A DNA stretch of 64,000 nucleotides from Porites lobata (Eukaryota > Cnidaria > Anthozoa > Scleractinia > Poritidae). Location of the stretch: assembly GCA_942486035.1 (NCBI GenBank), contig CALNXK010000072.1:933501-997500 (forward strand), in the 5' to 3' direction. A model generated the notes under the pieces. The model made no database searches, was not told the origin of the DNA, and saw nothing but the letters and a program-made list of their open reading frames with translations. Below are positions 11,262 to 21,600 of the stretch, piece after piece (positions within the stretch are counted from its first letter, which is position 1; each line of letters starts with the position of its first letter). The translations under genes were made by a program, and so were the position numbers.

Positions 11262-12004
11262 TTATTAAAAGCCAATGACAAAAAGAGTCAAATACACAGC
11301 GATTTGAAAGGAATCTATTGAAATAGTCAAAGAAAACAAGTTTTCTTTTTTTACTACGTTTCGCTTCTCAATTTTTCATTCCCTCCTCCTCCTCCTCATT
11401 TTATTATATATATTTTCCATTCACGACCACATCAACCTTACATGTACCCTACATCGACCCTACATCGACCTTACATCGACCCTTCATCGACCCTCCATCG
11501 ACCCTACATCGATCCCACATCGACCCTACACTCAACTTTTTTTTCAACACCGCTTGGTAAATAGTGAAACTATATACCACCACCACCACATTTCTATTGT
11601 TTCCCTCCACCGCCACCACCACCGTCGCCACCGCATTTCTATTGCTTCCCTCAATTATATATTTTCACTATTTACGCAGCGTATTGAAGCGTAGGGTCGA
11701 TGTAGGATCGATGTGGGGTTTATGTAGGGTCGATGTAGGGTCGATGAAGGGTCTATGCAAGGTCGATGTAGGGTCTATGTAGGGTCGACGGATGTAGGGT
11801 CGGTGTGGGGTCGATGTGGTTGTGGATGGACAGTGTACATAACAAAATGAAAAGGAGGGAAAATAATAAAATTTTGGAGGAGGGAATAAAAAATTGAGGA
11901 GCGAAACTTAGTAAAAAAAGATAGCTTGCTTTCTTTGACTATTTTAATAGATTCCTTTCAAATCGCTGTGTATTTGACGCTTTTTGTCATTGGTTTTTAA
12001 TAAA
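11262..12004. mobile_element. 743-bp foldback unit with GGTCGATGTAGG minisatellite arms
   Basis: The arms (TTTATTAAAAGCCAATGAC, 11262, and its complement ending at 12004) are about 140 bp. Internal to them lie (CCTACATCGACC)n at 11443-11535 and its inverse (GGTCGATGTAGG)n at 11690-11815, with a CCACCACC-rich centre. Open frames here (11449-11631 minus, 11564-11782 plus) are just translations of the minisatellite. Confidence 0.7.
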
Positions 12005-12121
12005 GTTTAATTAATAATGGTAAACGAACTGAGTGGAGTGCAATTTGGTCTGAAATCATACGCGTGAAATCACAAGTATGATTTCAGACCAAAATTGCAC
12101 GACACGAAGTTCAGTTACCAC

Positions 12122-12496
12122 TTTATTACATCCATTTTGAAATCGCAGAATTTAGTTAGTACTAATATTTTATTGATCAAGTAGCCGGTTTGTTACAAAG
12201 CCGAAACAAAAAAATTGCAAATTGTAAATTGTAATTTGTTTACCCACGGATCACTAAGGAGTTCATAAGAACTCGTTGAAACGTGTCCGTGCGTTCCAGA
12301 TCGAATTGGAATTTGAAAGTGTTGGTTTTCAAAAAGGCTTTTACATCTCATTTTGTATTCGAAACAGAAATGATCCGATATAGAACAAAAATGGTGCGAT
12401 CTAAAACAGAAATGGTGCGATTTAGGAATAAATCACACTGCTGAGGGCCAATCAGATTGCACGGATAGCCAGTGATTTCAAAGTGGATGTAATAAA
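12122..12496. mobile_element. 375-bp MITE with 23-bp TIRs
   Basis: TTTATTACATCCATTTTGAA (12122) matches, inverted, the sequence ending at 12496, with one mismatch in 23. It lies between the 12018-12120 palindrome and the right terminal repeat of the large foldback element. Confidence 0.65.
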
Positions 12497-13215
12497 AACG
12501 GTATCTCGTGTCTGATTTTATTGCTAAATTAATCAATTGATCATTGTTAAGTTATTAATTGTTTTATAATAATATGTCAAGATGCTCCCTTAGGGTCTTT
12601 CCTGTAGAGCTAATTTGTATTCAACTTTGGGCTTGCGAACTCGCATAATTTACTGACATAGGGTGCGTGAAATTACAACACTTAAATAGTTTTTCATTTC
12701 CTCGAGATAGAACGGAGAAAACTGTTTTGTAATAGTCAGACAAAATTGAAATAGAGAGCATTCAGCTCCACTTTGTATATATGTGTGTGTGTTTTGTTTA
12801 TATATAACCGATATTTAGCGCTAAATAAGAAGACATAAGCTAAATTGAATTTAAGACTTTTCAGATCCACTTTGTTTATATATCCGATTTTGAGCGCTAA
12901 ATAAGATATAGTAAGCCGTTTCTCGCGTTGCTAGGTGATTGCTTCTCTTATTCCTACTTTTCTTTTAATAGACGGTCCGATAAACTCATCCTCGGAGACC
13001 CAGGGACAGTGAGTCGGTTCGGGAGAAAAGGCGCGACGAAAGTTTTCAATTAAGGGCGGAAGAGTCCCTGGGTACCGACTCTCACCGGACCACTTCCAAA
13101 AATTCGAGCGGATGCCGGCTCCTGATTGGGCACAAAAAATGCTTTGTATTATTGTGCCCAATCGGCGAACAGTTTCTCCTGAGTTCTTTTCGTGAGTTCG
13201 TACACGATAGCTACT

Positions 13216-14205
13216 GTCTCGCCACACTTACCCGGTTCGTTCACCAAGCTTGTGCGTACAAGGGGAACTTTTATTTTCTACTTTCCCAACCAGAAACGAA
13301 GGAACTACTGATGAGTCGAAAAAACGTTTGGGATGCTATCAGCAGGAGCAATTGAATTTGCCCCGAGAATATTGTGTTTTTGACGGATCACAATGTATCG
13401 TAAATAATAGGAAGTTTAAGATGCGGCGGCGACGAGAAACAAGGCAGAACAACAACTTTGCACGGGCATCACGCTTTTTTCTACATTAGTTTGCCGTCAA
13501 CTGCATGACTACCCGTGGAAATTACCAATTTCACGTTTTGTGAAAGACGTAAACAAGCAATGACAAAATTAATTCTCTTCATGAACTTGGATATGGTTGA
13601 TAGAAATTGAGCTCCAGAAGAGCTCGCTTGCATTTGTGACAAAGTAAGCGAGTTGGAATAATCTCAATATAGACTGAGCAAATATGACGTTTTCGTGGCT
13701 GTCAGCGGTCGTGCTATCTTTTCAAAACTCTCTAATGTATAGATTTAGCCAGGGCTAAAAGCGAGGCTCCCATTAATAAATTCATAATTTAAATCAAACA
13801 ATAAACTTGTATTCCACAATTCAGTTAACTTTAGAGCACATTTATGTGACTTTTGAGGAAAAGGCTAAGTGATTTTAGAGAAAAATAATTTGCAAACAGC
13901 CCAAGAGTGAACCAAATCTTACATCGAGTTGATAGCCTCATATGTACACCCAAAAACTGGTAATCATCTTCGATCACAGATTAATTAGGCTTGAAAAAAA
14001 AATCAGGCCGAATTTTTTGCGTTCGACAAGTTTACTTTGCTAAATCTTGCCAACAAATCTGGGTGCGTGTAAACCAACCTTTTATACCATTTATTCATCA
14101 CATCTGAGGTGAAACAGTGCTATTAGGCACTGTTTTTATCATACAGTCCTTGAACAGAAAGCAGTATTTCACAGTTTTGCAATACAAATTGCACTCATTC
14201 AATAT
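13216..14205. other. Intron sequence, no feature recognised
   Basis: No domain-bearing frame or clear repeat is seen. The short frames at 13152-13489 lack recognisable motifs. Confidence 0.4.
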
Positions 14206-14800
14206 TAACGGGCGTCGATAAAACCCGGAACACGGAACATTCCGGAACATGCCGGAACATGAAAAAATAAAAATAATTTTCGTGAAAAAAATATAATAAT
14301 AATAATAATAATAATTTTTTTAAAAAGACTATTAATAACGTAAAATAACAAAAAACCGAAAAAGAAACAAGTAAAGAAAAAGAAACTTGTATCATCTCCG
14401 GGCATGAGAAAAAAATATTTTGTCGCAAATAATTTGTGGGGCGAGGGTCCATGCAAATGACAGTAATGAGTGGAGGTTTGCTTCTAAATTCAAAATATGT
14501 TAAAATAAATCTCGAGGACCCCTTGTAATTATTTGCCATGCGGTTTAACGGTTATCCATTTACGGCTTTGCGACCGTGATAAGAGCTTAGGGGCTTGTCG
14601 CTTTCGACTTTAGTAGATAAGATTCACATTTGCCGTGAATCAGTTGCAGTGGCAGTGGTAGCGCAGCGGTAGCTTCTAACTGTTATTAGTTAGCCTGAAT
14701 TGTATCCGTCTCCCGGCGAGTCGTAAGTGAAGTTCGTGACTCGAGGAGATGGCTGAAATTCAAGCTAGATCACAGCCCCCTATTTTCCACCTATCATGTA
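14206..14800. repeat. Dispersed repeat, inverted relative of 18345-18510 and 19918-20310
   Basis: 14206-14540 (GGGCGTCGATAAAACCCGG, then CGGAACATTCCGGAACATGC, an ATA microsatellite at 14296-14318, and GCAAATGACAGTAATGAGTG) is the reverse complement of 19918-20310 with divergence. 14575-14770 (GGGGCTTGTCGCTTTCGA, GACTCGAGGAGATGGCTGAA) is likewise related to the complement of 18345-18510. Together they suggest two copies of one repeat in opposite orientation, the right one interrupted by the SAP-bearing element. Confidence 0.65.
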
Positions 14801-15198
14801 AACGTGATCAAATTAAAATGAGGGGATTATGTGGACAGGCGGGTTACCCACCAAAGCGGGTTACCTCACCTACCTGGGGTCCCTCATCTCCATGTAAACA
14901 GGCCCTTAGACTTCTCGTTTTTTTGTTCTTAATATTTTAGCTGATTAGATCTCTTTTCTAGAGATCCAACGTTGACAAGCAACAGGATCTTCATCCACGG
15001 TTTTTGCAGTAAATTTCTTTGAGAAAAATAAAGTATGAAAAACCTTTTAAGGCTTACAAGTTTTTTTTTTATTTTGTCCCTTTACAAGCAATTTATTTGT
15101 AAACGTCAAGTTACACAGTGCATAAGGAAATGTACCGAAACTTATTAAATTTTTTCTCCAAAAATGCGGCGCTTAAAACCATAGTAATACCTCTCAGT

Positions 15199-15271
15199 AC
15201 GGTATTTACGCGAGAAGGCGCCGCGGCGCTTATAAACCCCATGCGGCGCTTATTTGAGTAATTACGGTAAT
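15199..15271. mobile_element. Short MITE with GCGGCGCTTAT motif
   Basis: About 73 bp. The ends read TACGGTATTTACGCGA and, inverted, TACCGTAATTACTCAA, with GCGCCGC just inside both. A partial relative with GCGGCGCTTATTTGAA is at 55068-55135. A short triplication of TTATTACATTTAGG follows at 15288-15343. Confidence 0.5.
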
Positions 15272-15406
15272 TTGCAGCTTAAGAGTTTATTACATTTAGG
15301 ACAAAATGTTATTACATTTAGGGTCGTTTATTACATTTAGGCCTTCTACACCTGTAAGACAGCTCGTTTCCTTTCTATTCACCTTTTACCCGGACACGTA
15401 ACAAAC

Positions 15407-16986
15407 GAGTGTAGCTAAATGTCGTGGGTCGTGGGTCGTGGGTCTTGGGTGTGGGTCGTGGATGTGGGTGTGGGTAAATGTCGTGGGTAAAAAAAAAAAG
15501 TCTTGCAAAAAGAAATAAAAATTAAAAAATTAAATAGCAAAAAGTTGTAAAATTCATAAAAAGAAAATCTCCGAGTACATACCAGTCCTTTTCCCCCTTC
15601 CCCGCGGTCAGCAAAGCAAATAACCGAATCCTCTAGTACAAACGGACACTAAAAAGACATTTAGGTGAAAAATGAAAGAAACTCTGTGCACTATGCAGGG
15701 GCACCCAACGGCAATTTTCGGGAAAATATCTGTTCGGAAGACGATTTTAGATCTAGAATTTTGAACATCTATAGAAAAGGCTACCTAGAATTTTCGGGAG
15801 CCTTTTCCTGGCTGAAATTTTCGAGAAGGTAAGTTTTTATCCCTATAATTTTCGGATCACTAGACTTTCAGCTAGGAAATCCGAACAGATGAAAAGTTTT
15901 TAGGGGATAAAAATATGCCTTTATCTACCGTTTAAATACTAAAATACGTTCAACAATGCTATGTTAAGTGGTTTTGAACTATATCCTCGTTGGGTGCCCC
16001 TGACTATGTAAACCTGAAGCAGGCTATACAAAAACTGGAGACTGATATTTCGAATCGTTACAGTAAAGAGTTTGTACACAAAACAAAACAAAAAGTAATC
16101 GAGAAAATTGTATTTCCGTACGGCAATAAAATTTACACACAGTCTAGCCTTAAAGGGGCTGTGTCACGGCAGTCCAGTTCATTTTGTTTAATTTTGCTAA
16201 TTACTAGCCCTCAATCGCTATGGAACTTAAAGCAAGCAAAGAATTCGAAACACACGTAAATGACAAAATCAGAGATCTGAGACAAACAAATATGTCTCCT
16301 GAGCATTATTTTTGAAGCTGCAAGCGGCAGGGATCAACTTTGAAAAACTGTTAGGCTGAACAGTTTTCTAAAACCTTGTTTCAGTCCGTTTCAGTCTTCT
16401 TCAGTTTTGCCCATCCGTGGCATCTGTTGTTTCTGTTATGTTATTTTAACCTTCCTTTGAAGTTCTAAGCGGTTATTTTTATCTTTCTCTTAATCTATCG
16501 GGAATTTTGTAATTTCCTAATCTGGGTGAATTTCAACTTGAATTTTTAACTTGAAAGGTTGGGAATGAAGGTGGTTCCTTCATAAGGTAAGAGACCTAAA
16601 ACGTCTATCCAAAAATATAAAATACCTAAAAATTGTCCTTTTCTCTTCCCTTTCACACGGTGATCGCATTCCATCATGTTAAAAAATTAGGTATGGATAA
16701 ATCTTCATCGGCAAAATGTCTTTTATACAGTGAGGTTGTGAAAGAGGAGCCAAGTCCCACAGGAAGAGGACGAAGAAGCCGTGACGATCAAGGAGTTGGA
16801 GATATTCGTTTCACAAATATTTTACAACTTTTTTCTATTTATTTCTTTTTTTCAATTACTTTACTTTATCACTTTTTTTCTATACTTTTTTTACCCACGA
16901 CATTTACCCACACCCACACCTACACCCACACCCACGACCCACCACCTCTATCCACGACCCACGACCCACGACATTTAGCTACACTC
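15407..16986. mobile_element. 1.58-kb DNA element with 9-bp target duplication and GTGGGTCG repeats
   Basis: GTAACAAAC occurs immediately outside both ends (15398-15406 and 16987-16995). The inverted ends GAGTGTAGCTAAATGTCGTG are followed inward by CGTGGGT-type tandem repeats on both sides (15420-15490; 16889-16975). A MITE of another family sits inside (15696-16002). A coding-like stretch (KQAIQKLETDISNRYSKEF, about 16015-16075) becomes continuous with upstream sequence if the MITE is removed, but I do not recognise it. Confidence 0.8.
15696..16002. mobile_element. 307-bp MITE, CAGGGGCACCCAACG family, copy 2
   Basis: The ends CAGGGGCACCCAACG and CGTTGGGTGCCCCTG are perfect. The flanking duplication is ACTATG (15690-15695 and 16003-16008). 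The interior matches copies 1, 3 and 4 (CTAGAATTTTCGGGAGCC, ATGAAAAGTTTTTAGGGG). Confidence 0.9.
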
Positions 16987-17056
16987 GTAACAAACGGATA
17001 CTGTAATATTTAGTGAATATTACTGGAAAATAGTGCTTTCAAAAATAACAAGTCGC

Positions 17057-17058
<2 letters not shown>

Positions 17059-17091
<33 letters not shown>

Positions 17092-18195
17092 CACTTATAT
17101 AGCGCGGTATCCACTAATTGCTCAAAGCGCTATACAATAATATGGTAAGAAACTAGAGTTAAAGACTATTATAAGATAAAATAAAAATTAAATAAAGCTA
17201 CTAAAATCAAACATCATAGGCTAATTTAAATAAGTATGTCTTCAACTACGTCCTGAACTGGTGGACAGATGTAACACCCCTGAGTTCAAAGGGCAATTGG
17301 TTCCATAACCTAGGAGCAGCTGCGGAAAAAGCCCTATCACGATACGTCTTTAACTTAGTCCAAGGCAGGGCTAGAAAATTCTGGGAACTAGAACGAAGTA
17401 ATCGTGGACCATTAGTGTAGCGTAAAAGTTCGGATAGGTAAGTTGATGCCAAGCCATTTAGACATTTGTAAACTAAGAGTAAAATTTTAAAATCTATGCG
17501 ATAACCCAGCGGCAACCAATGAACAGGGGCACCCAACGAGGATATAGTTCAAAACCACTTAACATAGCATTGTTGAACGTATTTTAGTATTTAAACGGTA
17601 GATAAAGGCATATTTTTATCCCCTAAAAACTTTTCATCTGTTCGGATTTCCTAGCTGAAAGTCTAGTGATCCGAAAATTATAGGGATAAAAACTTACCTT
17701 CTCGAAAATTTCAGCCAGGAAAAGGCTCCCGAAAATTCTAGGTAGCCTTTTCTAGGGTCAAAATCCGTTAAAAATGGGTAATCATGCCATTTTGTAGATG
17801 TTCGAAAATCCTAGGAGAGGCAGGCAAGCAAGACATTTTACAACAAATGCTCCGAAAATTCTAGATCTAAAATCGTCTTCCGAACAGATATTTTCCCGAA
17901 AATTGCCGTTGGGTGCCCCTGAATGAAGTTTGAACAGGATAGGAGTGACATGGTCAAACCGCTTAGATAATGTAACAATGCATGCAGCAGTGTTTTGTAT
18001 TAGTCTTAACCTGTTTAACAGGTGTTTAGGAAGTCCATATAACAAAGAGTTACAGTTATCGAGTTTAGAGCTAATAAGCAAATGTACTAAAATTTGAGAG
18101 GTATCTTCACTTAAGTACTTCCCGATCTTAGCTATGTTCCTTAAATGATACTGACAGGAAACGCAGATAAGCAAACCTTTAAGTGTCTTCGATAA
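17059..18195 (-). pseudogene. Minus-strand LINE remnant, reverse transcriptase C-terminal end
   Basis: Read on the minus strand, 18190-17928 encodes CQYHLRNIAKIGKYLS and LISSKLDNCNSLLYGLP. After a MITE at 17524-17921, 17517-17246 encodes HWLPLGYRIDFKILLLVYKC and DRAFSAAAPRLWNQLP. These are typical C-terminal reverse-transcriptase/thumb motifs of CR1/L2-like LINEs. The 3' end carries CACTTATATAGCGCG and an (ATA)n tail at 17059-17088. The frame is open and well preserved apart from the MITE. The 5' part is missing. Confidence 0.8.
17524..17921. mobile_element. 398-bp MITE, CAGGGGCACCCAACG family, copy 3
   Basis: The ends are perfect. The flanking duplication AATGAA is at 17518-17523 and 17922-17927. 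Deleting the element plus one AATGAA copy gives an uninterrupted LINE reading frame (FKLHWLPLGY on the minus strand), which independently fixes the duplication at 6 bp. Confidence 0.92.
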
Positions 18196-18626
18196 ATTGG
18201 GCTTGGGCTCGAAATATAGGGGGAGGGGGGAACAGCGTTTCAGCACACAGAGTGGAAAAAAATGGAACGTCACAGGGGATGCCCAAATTAAATCACAGCG
18301 GCGATCGCCATCTTCATCTAGGCGTGAAAAAAGAGGGGACTGTAAACTAGCTTGAATGTCAGCCGTCTCCACGAGTCGCAAACTCCTCTTGCGACTCGAG
18401 TAGATGTCTGAAATATCAGGCTGACTGTAAACAGTATAGAAACTACTACGAATGTGAGTATTGTCAACTAAAATCGAAAGACAAGAGCCCCTTAGCTATT
18501 CTTAACTTCGATTCACAGAGCCTATTCTGTAAGTAATTCATGTCAACCTCAAGAAAGCAAAGCACTTCAAGTAAGCGCATGTCGGTTATATATAACTATT
18601 TGTTGGCTTGACATGAGTTACTTAAT

Positions 18627-19827
18627 TAGGGGCCAGTCATAATTTACGTTCCAAATTATTTCCAGACCCCCACTCAATAGCACCCATGTTCTTAGGTACC
18701 CCCCCTTTCTTACATAATACCCAAATGGTAATAACAAATAACATTTTCTTTACTTTACCGTTCTTACTCACTGTCACTTCCGAATGTGCCAACTACATAA
18801 TCGTCATCTGAGAGTGATTCGTCATCTTGCTGGTCAGCATAGGACATGGAGTCTGCCATTTCCAACTGTTTCTCTTTTATAGAATTAAGCTCATTATTTC
18901 GCAGTACATGGCAACTGATGGTTTTTATTTTGTCACTTTTTTTTACCATAGTTGCCAAGTCTATGGGCAGTTAGATATTTCTCAAGTTCTTTGACAGTTA
19001 GTTGTTGCAATTCCTTTTAGAGACATGTCTAGCCAGTCATACTCATTGTATCTTTTTAGGTCTCGTTTGCTTTTGTCGGTTTGACTCTGAGTCGACCTGA
19101 TGGATTCTTTGAGTCTCAGTGTTGTCAGGTGCTCCAGATATGAACGCACGTATTTTTCATCAACAGCGAACTTTGTTGCATATTCTTTAATGGCATCTGT
19201 ATCATTGAGGGTTATTTCTGATGAATTAAATAAGCGTTTCAACTGAGCCCTTGGCTGCCAGTCATCAGGATCTCTGCGGCTACCATCATCATTTCTCACT
19301 GGCGTACAAAACACGCTCTTATAGTGTGGAGGGTTCTTGGGGTCAGGTATGGGTTGAGGTATTCGCTCACTCTCTGGTCCTACCCATGGATGGCTTTCAC
19401 AGAAGTCGCAAAGACGACCATCTGAATGTTCACTGCATACCCTCTTGAGAAACTCCATATAGAGCTCACCCACATTGTAATGTGATTCAATAAATGCCGA
19501 TGAAATTGTTTCAGTGTTACACAATAATGGATGTTGTGTTGATGCACCTACTATTTGAGCATTAAATCTTTTTGTCAAAATGCTGATTAAATTGTTTTCG
19601 TATTACACAATATAGGACTTTGTGTAAAACTGAATCAAAATCAGGTCCTTTAATACTCAAGCATCATGCTGCTCAGAAGGGATGCTACTTAAAAGAAACT
19701 TGAAGACCCCCCCAAGGTCATCTTTTGGCATTTTAAGGCCCCCCATATTCCATCCAAAAAAAATTGAAGGCCCCCCAATTTCTCCTCCCCCCCCCCCCCT
19801 CCAGCTTAAATTATGACTGGTCCCTTA
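18627..19827. mobile_element. 1.2-kb TIR element carrying a SAP-domain remnant
   Basis: Ends TAGGGGCCAGTCATAATTTA (18627) and TAAGGGACCAGTCATAATTT (inverted, from 19827) form 18-20-bp inverted repeats. Poly-C and CCCCC tracts flank the interior on both sides. No target duplication was identified; the neighbouring GGCTTGACATGA occurs on both sides (about 18605 and 19837) as a direct repeat. Confidence 0.7.
18764..19578 (-). pseudogene. SAP-domain-like coding remnant, transposon cargo
   Basis: The minus-strand frame 19578-18982 (198 codons) includes a Cys-rich patch (LCDFCESHPW), PIPDPKNPPHYKSVF, and EYDWLDMSLKGIATTN. It ends at a stop, but the adjacent frame continues with LTVKELEKYLTAHRLGNYG and then 18958-18764 (KKSDKIKTISCHVL, ending in acidic DDESLSDDDYVV). 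The LxVxELxxYLxxHxLxxxGxKxDKI pattern is SAP-like, a short DNA-binding helix-extension-helix. The frame break coincides with a run of eight A on the coding strand (about 18935), so it may be one indel. It is probably the C-terminal half of a cnidarian transposon-borne protein. Catalytic domains are absent. Confidence 0.6.
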
Positions 19828-19917
19828 CCGACTTGGCTTGACATGACATACTGCACCGACATTACAGACCATCGCTGAGCCGTAAATAGTTAACCGCCAA
19901 ATGATTAACTCAAAGGC

Positions 19918-20310
19918 AAACAATTACAAGAGGTAGCTGGGTGAGTACAGCTTGAAAAACCCCCTCCTCGAGTGCCATTTTAATAAATTTGAGTTTAGAA
20001 GCAAGCCTTCACTCATTACTGTCATTTGCATGGACCCTCACTCGTCCAACAATCTATTTGCGACAAAATATTGTTTTGTCATACTCGGAGATGATAGCAG
20101 TTTCTTTTTCTTAATCATTTCTTTATTTTTCGTTTTTTTTTGTTATTTTATGTCATTTTGTTATTATTAATTTTTACAAAAACTATGTTATTATTATCAT
20201 TTTATTTAATTATTATTTTTTCATGAAAATTACTTTTATTTTTTCATGTTCCGGCATGTTCCGGAATGTTCCGTGTTCCTGGTCAGTTTTATCGACGCCC
20301 AATATTAAGG
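19918..20310. repeat. Right, inverted copy of the 14206-14540 repeat
   Basis: Landmarks in reverse order relative to 14206-14540 are AACAATTACAAGAGG, CACTCATTACTGTCATTTGC, CATGTTCCGGCATGTTCCGG, and TTTATCGACGCCCAATATTA. There is a T-rich centre in place of the ATA microsatellite. Confidence 0.65.
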
Positions 20311-21551
20311 AAGATGGAAGTACGCGTGGGCTTTTAGCTACATCGTTAAAAGAACTTCCGAAATCACCTATACGGCCATCCGGTTCTCACTTTTGTAGTG
20401 CGAGCTGTGGCGAGTGTTGGTTTGAATGAACATTAACAGAGTTACGCCCCAACATAATAAATAAATTATTATGTTTATAACGCGCGGAGTTTTGAGTACT
20501 CCTGCAAGCGATGTTCACTGAACGACTGAAAACAATCGGCACAGCCATTAAAATTACAAGAGAGACTACTAACAATCAATAAAAGAAATATAATTCGGTG
20601 AAACATATACAAAGACAACAATTTTCATTCAGGAACACAAGTATTAAAGTGTCTCTAAAAATCCTAGTCTTCAAGCTTAAAGCCTAAGTTTATGTTTTAA
20701 GCCGGCTTCCCAGTGTTTGCTTTTTTCAAAGACGAACTCCAGGCAAGAAAATCGCTCCAAGCTTTCTTTTACAGCCAGAATTATAACTAAATATTCTTTG
20801 GAACGTTTTCTTTCTATTTGCGGTGAGAAACTGTCTAAAGGCTTTTTAAAGTTCTGCAAGTTTATATCAAACCTATACTCCGTCAGATCATTGTCTCAAA
20901 TCTTACAAACGTGCATAAACTAAATACCCGCATAAACTACGCTCGACTTCATTAAATTAGATACGAAAAACAAACATCAAATACAATAATTACTCTGGCT
21001 TACCATTCGAGACGCAGCTCCTGAAAGGTATCGAACAAGGCCAGTATCGCTTCAGACTTTGCAACCCTCTTACATATCAAGCAAGGTGAAAACGAAAACG
21101 ATGCCATCCGAAATCTGATTTCCGACTTTGACAAGCGACGTATTTCTCAACCAAAAACCCAATAAACAAACTTGCCATGAATAGCAGATACCAGCTGAAT
21201 TTCATTTTGTACATCCGGTGGAAAGAGACAGTTAAAAACATCATAAGTTGACACAAAACTCTGTCAGCTTCAGCTGTCAAAGTAAACAAGATTCAAGATG
21301 CTGCATAAATTTTCCGCATGAACTCAACTGTCAAATTTTGACCAATCAGAGCATAAAAATTGAACGTAGAGCGTGACCAACGCGTGACCATGATAAGAAA
21401 AGTCAAAGGCAACTGTCTTCCCTGCCTGTAATAGCTGGCTAAATTTTCGCGTCCGAGGTCAGTTTGAAATCAAAATTTTAATTGTGCGACACATAAACAC
21501 AATATATTTCATCTGCATTTAACACAAAAAATAAATTTGAGCCTGCGATCA
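20311..21551. other. Intron sequence, no feature recognised
   Basis: No gene or clear repeat. The short frames 20387-20575, 20677-20923 and 21077-21289 show no domain. Confidence 0.4.
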
Positions 21552-21600
21552 CTTGAAAAGGTAGGTACTTTAAGTAGGGTTATTAAAGTGTATCAAGAAA

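Larger units (their letters stand above)
10270..12985. mobile_element. 2.7-kb foldback DNA element with ~500-bp terminal inverted repeats
   Basis: The left terminal repeat runs 10270-11255 (excluding the insertion at 10557-11039) and the right one 12497-12985. The ends are GTTTGTTGGACCGTC and, inverted, GTTTATCGGACCGTC. Shared landmarks include CACACACACAT, the TTTAGCGCTAAAT palindrome, CCTCGAGATAGA and GCGAGTTCGCAAGCCC. The middle holds further foldback units (11262-12004, 12018-12120, 12122-12496). No transposase is seen. Target duplication is unclear because the target itself is partly palindromic. Confidence 0.75.
10016..13215. repeat. Left copy of a ~470-bp dispersed repeat, split by a 2.7-kb foldback element
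   Basis: 10016-10270 plus 12986-13215 is the reverse complement of 29940-30413. The match runs from TTGCAAGATAAG at the left, through GATAGTCTATGATGTCACCC and TAGGCTTGCC, to TGCCCAATCGGCGAACA on the right. In the right-hand copy the sequence is continuous, so the left copy serves as a filled site for the element at 10270-12985. The portion near 12988 contains CATCCTCGGAGACCCAGGG, the end motif of the MULE-like family seen at 46433 and 54216. Confidence 0.8.

Noticed and set aside
11449..11782. Repeat-rich frames with VGSMWDRCRVDGGSM-type sequence
   Set aside because: They are translations of the GGTCGATGTAGG minisatellite in mirror orientation.
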